A DNA stretch of 38,212 nucleotides. Source: an uncultured Alphaproteobacteria bacterium (lineage in GTDB: Bacteria; Pseudomonadota; Alphaproteobacteria; Methylaequorales; Methylaequoraceae). Position numbers and translations under genes: made by a program. Location of the stretch: positions 1 through 38,212 of the forward strand of contig CACBBU010000010.1 in NCBI GenBank assembly GCA_902537615.1, written 5' to 3'. Positions 34,813 through 38,212 of the stretch are shown piece after piece. Within the stretch, counting starts at the first letter, position 1. Each line of letters opens with the position of its first letter. Under the pieces are notes generated by a model. It made no database searches. It was not told where the DNA came from and saw only the letters and a program-made list of their open reading frames with translations.

Positions 34813-35529
34813 ATGATTTTTAAATTTAAAAACAAAGAATATATTTTTGAGACAAAAGCAATACCCTTAATTGCCTTTGTTGTTGCTCTATCAATTTTAC
34901 TAAGTCTATCAACTTGGCAATTTAAAAGATTAAAATGGAAAAGTAACCTTGTTGACATTAGAGTTTCTATGTATGAGGGTCAGGTTAAGCCACTAAATGT
35001 TATAAGTGAACCTTCAAAATCTGAATTTCAAAAAATATCAATTAATGGAAAACTTTTAAATGAGTTTGAGTTTTACATGCCAGCGCTAAGCAAAAGGGGG
35101 AATAATGGTTTTCACATATTAGTTCCTTTCAAAACCGAAGAAAATAAATTTATAATTTTTGATACGGGTTGGGTTCCACTTTTAAAAAAAGATAGAGAAA
35201 AAAGAATTAATAATATTGATAACGAAGAAAAGGAATTTCTTGCAGTTATTAGAATTCCAGGAAGAAAAGGATATTTTCAACCAGATAATGATCCACAAAA
35301 AAATTTTTGGTTTTTTGTTGAACCTACATTAATGGAAAAACAGCTTAAATTTAGCCTTGAAAAAAACTTTTATATTGAAGCAATCAATAATGGACCTAAT
35401 GGTTTTCCCTTAGGAAACCAAACTAGGATATATCTAAGAAACAATCACCTACAATATGCTCTTACTTGGTTAATGATAGCTTTCGGGCTTGTCGGAGTGT
35501 ATTTATTTGCAAGTATAAAGAAAAAATAA
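34813..35529 (+). CDS. SURF1 family cytochrome oxidase assembly protein
   Basis: 238-residue SURF1 (Shy1) protein, involved in heme a insertion into subunit I. It has the expected two-helix layout: the N-terminal helix ends LSTWQFKRLKWKSNLV, and the C-terminal helix in ALTWLMIAFGLVGVYLFAS (about 215-234) encloses a soluble domain. That domain contains GFHILVPFKTEENKFIIFDTGWVPL and the C-terminal GPNGFPLGNQTRIYLRNNHLQYALTW. It is 11 bp after coxC, and its stop shares one base with the thrC start. Confidence 0.92.
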   Translation: MIFKFKNKEYIFETKAIPLIAFVVALSILLSLSTWQFKRLKWKSNLVDIRVSMYEGQVKPLNVISEPSKSEFQKISINGKLLNEFEFYMPALSKRGNNGFHILVPFKTEENKFIIFDTGWVPLLKKDREKRINNIDNEEKEFLAVIRIPGRKGYFQPDNDPQKNFWFFVEPTLMEKQLKFSLEKNFYIEAINNGPNGFPLGNQTRIYLRNNHLQYALTWLMIAFGLVGVYLFASIKKK

Positions 35530-36938
35530 TGCTTTATTCATCAACACGTGGAAAAGACAATAATAAAAATTTTGTCCAAGTAATGTTGAATGGACTTGCA
35601 AAAGATGGAGGATTATATGTCCCTAATAACATACCTAAAATCTCAAAAAGAAAATTACATGAGCTAAAAAATCTTTCATATGTAGATTTAGCCTACGAAG
35701 TAACAAAAGATTTCGTGGTATCCAAGGATATAACAAAGGAAGAGTATAAATTAATTCTAAAAAAAACCTATAATAAAAAATTTGGCGAAGAAATCATTTC
35801 TATTGATAAATTAAACAACAATGAATTTATATTGAATTTATTTCATGGACCAACATTTGCTTTTAAGGACTACGCATTACAGTTGTTAGGAAATTTATAC
35901 GATTATATATTAAAAAAAAAAAAACTAAACCTTACCATAATCGGAGCGACTTCAGGAGATACAGGCTCTGCGGCAATATATGGATGCTCAAAGTCCAAAA
36001 AAATAAATATGTTTATTCTTTTTCCTAAAAATAAGGTAAGTGAGATACAGCGAAAACAAATGACAACATTTAGTGCAGCTAACGTTACAAATGTTTCGGT
36101 GAGAGGGAACTTTGATGATTGCCAAAAATTAGTCAAAGATCTTTTTAATAAAAATACTAAAAGTATGGAATATAATTTTGCTGCCATAAATTCCATTAAT
36201 TGGGTAAGAATTCTTGGTCAAATTATTTATTACTTTTGGTCCTATTTTAAGGTAGAAAAAAATATGATCCCAATTAACTATGTAGTGCCAACAGGAAATT
36301 TTGGGAATGTTTACGCTGGTTTCATAAGTAAAAGAATGGGTTTGCCAATTAAAAAGTTAATTGTGTGTTCAAATAAAAATGATATTCTTACCAGGTTTTT
36401 AAGTAATGGTGTTATGGAAAAAAAGCTTACGCGCCAGTCTTTAAGCCCAAGTATGGATATACAAGTATCAAGTAATTTTGAAAGACTAATTTATCACTTT
36501 TTAAAAAACAGTAAAAAAGTTTCTAATTTAATTAATAAGATGGATAAGAAAGGAAAATACTCTGTCTCTAAAAAATTATTGACTGAAATTTTAAAAGAAT
36601 TTAGTGGTGGATCTATTTCAGATAATAAGACAAAAAAATCTATTAAACGAATTTATGAAGAATTCAATATTGTCACTGATCCACATACAGCTGTAGGCTA
36701 TTCTGTTGGCAAATCATTACTTAAAAATGATGAAAAAAGAGTATATCTTTCAACAGCTCATTTCTCAAAGTTTTTTGATACAGTAAGTAATTCGTTAAAG
36801 ATCCGTCTTGTATACCCTAAAAAAATGAAAAAAATACTAGAGAAAAAAGAGAGTTTTCTAACAATCAGTAATGAAATAGATGAGATAAAAAAAGTCATTG
36901 ATGATAAAACCTCACAAATTTATGCATTTCCAGAGTAA
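35529..36938 (+). CDS. thrC: Threonine synthase
   Basis: PLP enzyme converting O-phosphohomoserine to threonine; 469 aa from the ATG at 35529, which overlaps the surf1 TAA by one base. An upstream in-frame ATG (35466) lies inside surf1 and is rejected because MLYSSTRGK is the usual N-terminus. The PLP lysine is K113 in HGPTFAFKDYALQLLG. Other marks are GATSGDTGSAAIYG (phosphate-binding) and VPTGNFGNVYAG. A gene of amino-acid synthesis trailing the cox operon is normal for Alphaproteobacteria. The last 19 bp overlap yqgE on the opposite strand. Confidence 0.96.
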   Translation: MLYSSTRGKDNNKNFVQVMLNGLAKDGGLYVPNNIPKISKRKLHELKNLSYVDLAYEVTKDFVVSKDITKEEYKLILKKTYNKKFGEEIISIDKLNNNEFILNLFHGPTFAFKDYALQLLGNLYDYILKKKKLNLTIIGATSGDTGSAAIYGCSKSKKINMFILFPKNKVSEIQRKQMTTFSAANVTNVSVRGNFDDCQKLVKDLFNKNTKSMEYNFAAINSINWVRILGQIIYYFWSYFKVEKNMIPINYVVPTGNFGNVYAGFISKRMGLPIKKLIVCSNKNDILTRFLSNGVMEKKLTRQSLSPSMDIQVSSNFERLIYHFLKNSKKVSNLINKMDKKGKYSVSKKLLTEILKEFSGGSISDNKTKKSIKRIYEEFNIVTDPHTAVGYSVGKSLLKNDEKRVYLSTAHFSKFFDTVSNSLKIRLVYPKKMKKILEKKESFLTISNEIDEIKKVIDDKTSQIYAFPE

Positions 36939-37486
36939 GATGAAAATTTTGTGAAATCTATTCCAGTCCTTTCAATAGCAGTTTTCCATTTTTCTTTTGA
37001 ATCCATATCAAAAAGAAAATCAAGCTCTTCATTGATATTAATCCAGCTGTTTTGTTTTATTTCATTTTCAAGTTGTCCAGGTCCCCAGCCAGAATAACCT
37101 AAAGAAATGAAAAATTTTCTTGGACCTTGATTTTTTGCAATATCATTTATTATTTCAGTGGAACATGTCATTTTAACTTTTTTTGATATTTTAAGAGTAT
37201 TTTTGCTTTTATAATCACTTGAATGAAGTATAAACCCATTATTTTGACTTAAAGGTCCCCCAATGTGAAAAGAAAAATCCTTTTCAAGGTTTTGAGTAGT
37301 ATCCTTGATATGCAACTTTCTGAAAAGTTCTGCGCCTTTTATATTTAAAATTTTATAATTTAAAACAATACCAACTGCCCCATCTTTATTATGATGTGTG
37401 ATATATATTATACTTTTTGAAAAGAAAATATCTTTTAGCTGTGGTAATGCACAAATTATATTTCCCTTTAAATATGAGCTTTTCAT
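36920..37486 (-). CDS. YqgE/AlgH family protein (UPF0301)
   Basis: 188-residue cytoplasmic protein of the UPF0301 family. Family pattern: LKGNIICALPQLKDIFFSKSIIYITHHNKDGAVGIVLN at the N-terminus, HIGGPLSQNNGFILHS in the middle, and FFISLGYSGWGPGQLENEIKQNSW before the C-terminus. The biochemical role is not settled; AlgH was named as an alginate regulator in Pseudomonas, which does not transfer here. Divergent from the DsbD-like gene with 48 bp between starts, an arrangement seen in other Alphaproteobacteria. Confidence 0.9.
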   Translation of the reverse strand: MKSSYLKGNIICALPQLKDIFFSKSIIYITHHNKDGAVGIVLNYKILNIKGAELFRKLHIKDTTQNLEKDFSFHIGGPLSQNNGFILHSSDYKSKNTLKISKKVKMTCSTEIINDIAKNQGPRKFFISLGYSGWGPGQLENEIKQNSWININEELDFLFDMDSKEKWKTAIERTGIDFTKFSSYSGNA

Positions 37487-37534
37487 AGTTAAATTATTAC
37501 AGATAATTTTCTTATATTCAAATAGAAGATAAAT

Positions 37535-38212
37535 ATGTTGGTTTTTTTTTTAATACTCTTTTTTCTATTTACACATACTGAACCTAAAGCTGAGGAGAGC
37601 TTTGATCAGCACTCCTTTTTGGAAATTGTTCCAAAAGATAGATTATTATACCACAAAAATTACTTTTACTTTGGTGTGAAAATTACTCTTGAGGAAGGTT
37701 GGAAAACATACTGGAAAAACCCTGGTGAGGCAGGGGCCCCATTATCAATAGATTTTAATAATGATTCTGAGATATTAGAAAGTGAAATATTATTCCCATT
37801 TCCTCAGAAATTTACAGATTATAATATTGAAACAATAGGGTATGAAAAAGAAATAATTTTTCCCGTTAAATTAAAATTTACTGAAAATAAAAAACAAATA
37901 ATCTCTAAAGTAAATTTACAGTATTTAGTTTGTAAAGATATTTGTATACCAATATCAATTGAAAAAAATCTTAATCATTTTTTAGATAAATCTAATCAAG
38001 ACATAAAAAAAAATATTCTCTTCAATTACTTAGAAAAAGTTCCTAGGAAAGATACGAATTATTTTTCAATTAAGGATTTAAAAAAAATAAGTAAAACAAA
38101 GATTAACTTTAAAATTGATAATTTTAATCATGATAAAATAGATGTTTTCGCTTTTTCTAATTTATCAAATTTGTCTACCAAAATTTCAAAAAAAGAAAGT
38201 TCTTATTTAGTA
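37535..38212 (+). CDS. DsbD-like protein-disulfide reductase, N-terminal part (runs off the window)
   Basis: Open to the last base: 226 codons, 3' end outside. It begins with a signal peptide (MLVFFLILFFLFTHTEPKAEE). The following domain carries the DsbD/ScsB alpha-domain pattern: GWKTYWKNPGEAGAPLSIDF (about 58-77), FPFPQKFTDYNIETIGYEKEIIFPV, and LQYLVCKDICIP with a paired Cys-x3-Cys. These proteins pass reducing equivalents from cytoplasmic thioredoxin across the membrane, for instance to cytochrome or copper-site maturation factors, which would suit the adjacent oxidase operon. The membrane and thioredoxin domains expected downstream are not visible here. Confidence 0.8.
   Translation, partial: MLVFFLILFFLFTHTEPKAEESFDQHSFLEIVPKDRLLYHKNYFYFGVKITLEEGWKTYWKNPGEAGAPLSIDFNNDSEILESEILFPFPQKFTDYNIETIGYEKEIIFPVKLKFTENKKQIISKVNLQYLVCKDICIPISIEKNLNHFLDKSNQDIKKNILFNYLEKVPRKDTNYFSIKDLKKISKTKINFKIDNFNHDKIDVFAFSNLSNLSTKISKKESSYLV

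Overview
The window is a gene-dense, strongly AT-rich stretch of a free-living-looking alphaproteobacterial chromosome (about 30% G+C by eye, not computed). Many genes are AT-rich Lys/Asn/Ile-biased versions of housekeeping genes, overlaps of 1-50 bp are routine and no gap exceeds about 170 bp. Gene content and order (lspA - DUF3035/BamF-like - two M16 peptidases; tadA near rluB-rsmD; pmbA - cysQ - DUF374 acyltransferase - waaA - lpxK; ubiA divergent from rsmE-gshA; tldD divergent from coxBA-ctaB-coxF-ctaG-coxC-surf1-thrC) are typical of Alphaproteobacteria. The base composition and compaction suggest a streamlined marine lineage of the SAR11/HIMB59 kind, but the exact lineage cannot be fixed from this sequence alone. 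I see no tRNA, rRNA, CRISPR array, insertion sequence, prophage or integrase.

Layout. 1-11930 (+): the 3' end of ftsY, a MaoC hydratase, ribF, ileS, lspA, two lipoproteins (one BamF/DUF3035-like), an M16 peptidase pair (one catalytic, one with the zinc site lost), a compact pgi and mutL. 11932-13929 (-): rsmD, rluB and a class I glutamine amidotransferase. 13967-14775 (+): a cyclophilin-like-fold protein and tadA. 14776-16041 (-): purD. 16076-18213 (+): xseA and an M23 peptidase. 18202-24961 (-): an envelope block of lpxK, waaA, a DUF374 acyltransferase and an MsbA-type exporter, then cysQ and pmbA. 25024-25209 (+): DUF4170. 25200-26069 (-): ubiA. 26137-28460 (+): a frameshifted rsmE, gshA and a chorismate mutase. 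28463-29863 (-): tldD. 30031-36938 (+): the aa3 cytochrome c oxidase operon with its assembly factors, ending in thrC. 36920-37486 (-): yqgE. 37535 to the end (+): the start of a DsbD-like thiol:disulfide reductase.

How the genes work together. The 18-23 kb block makes, glycosylates and flips lipid A. lspA supplies the processing step for the two lipoproteins beside it. ubiA (ubiquinone), ctaB (heme O) and coxB/A/C with coxF, ctaG and surf1 build the aerobic respiratory chain. TldD and PmbA, which form one heterodimeric protease, lie at two loci about 3.5 kb apart.

Most notable: (i) rsmE is split by a -1 frame change exactly at an A7 slippery heptamer. (ii) All six convergent gene pairs end within 2 bp of each other or overlap, leaving no room for intergenic terminators. 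(iii) Very long in-frame A tracts (A14, A15, A17) occur in coding sequence, including a 30-codon coxF-like gene. (iv) A glutamine amidotransferase / cyclophilin-like gene pair sits inside the tadA-rluB neighbourhood. I found no convincing exotic defence or mobile system.
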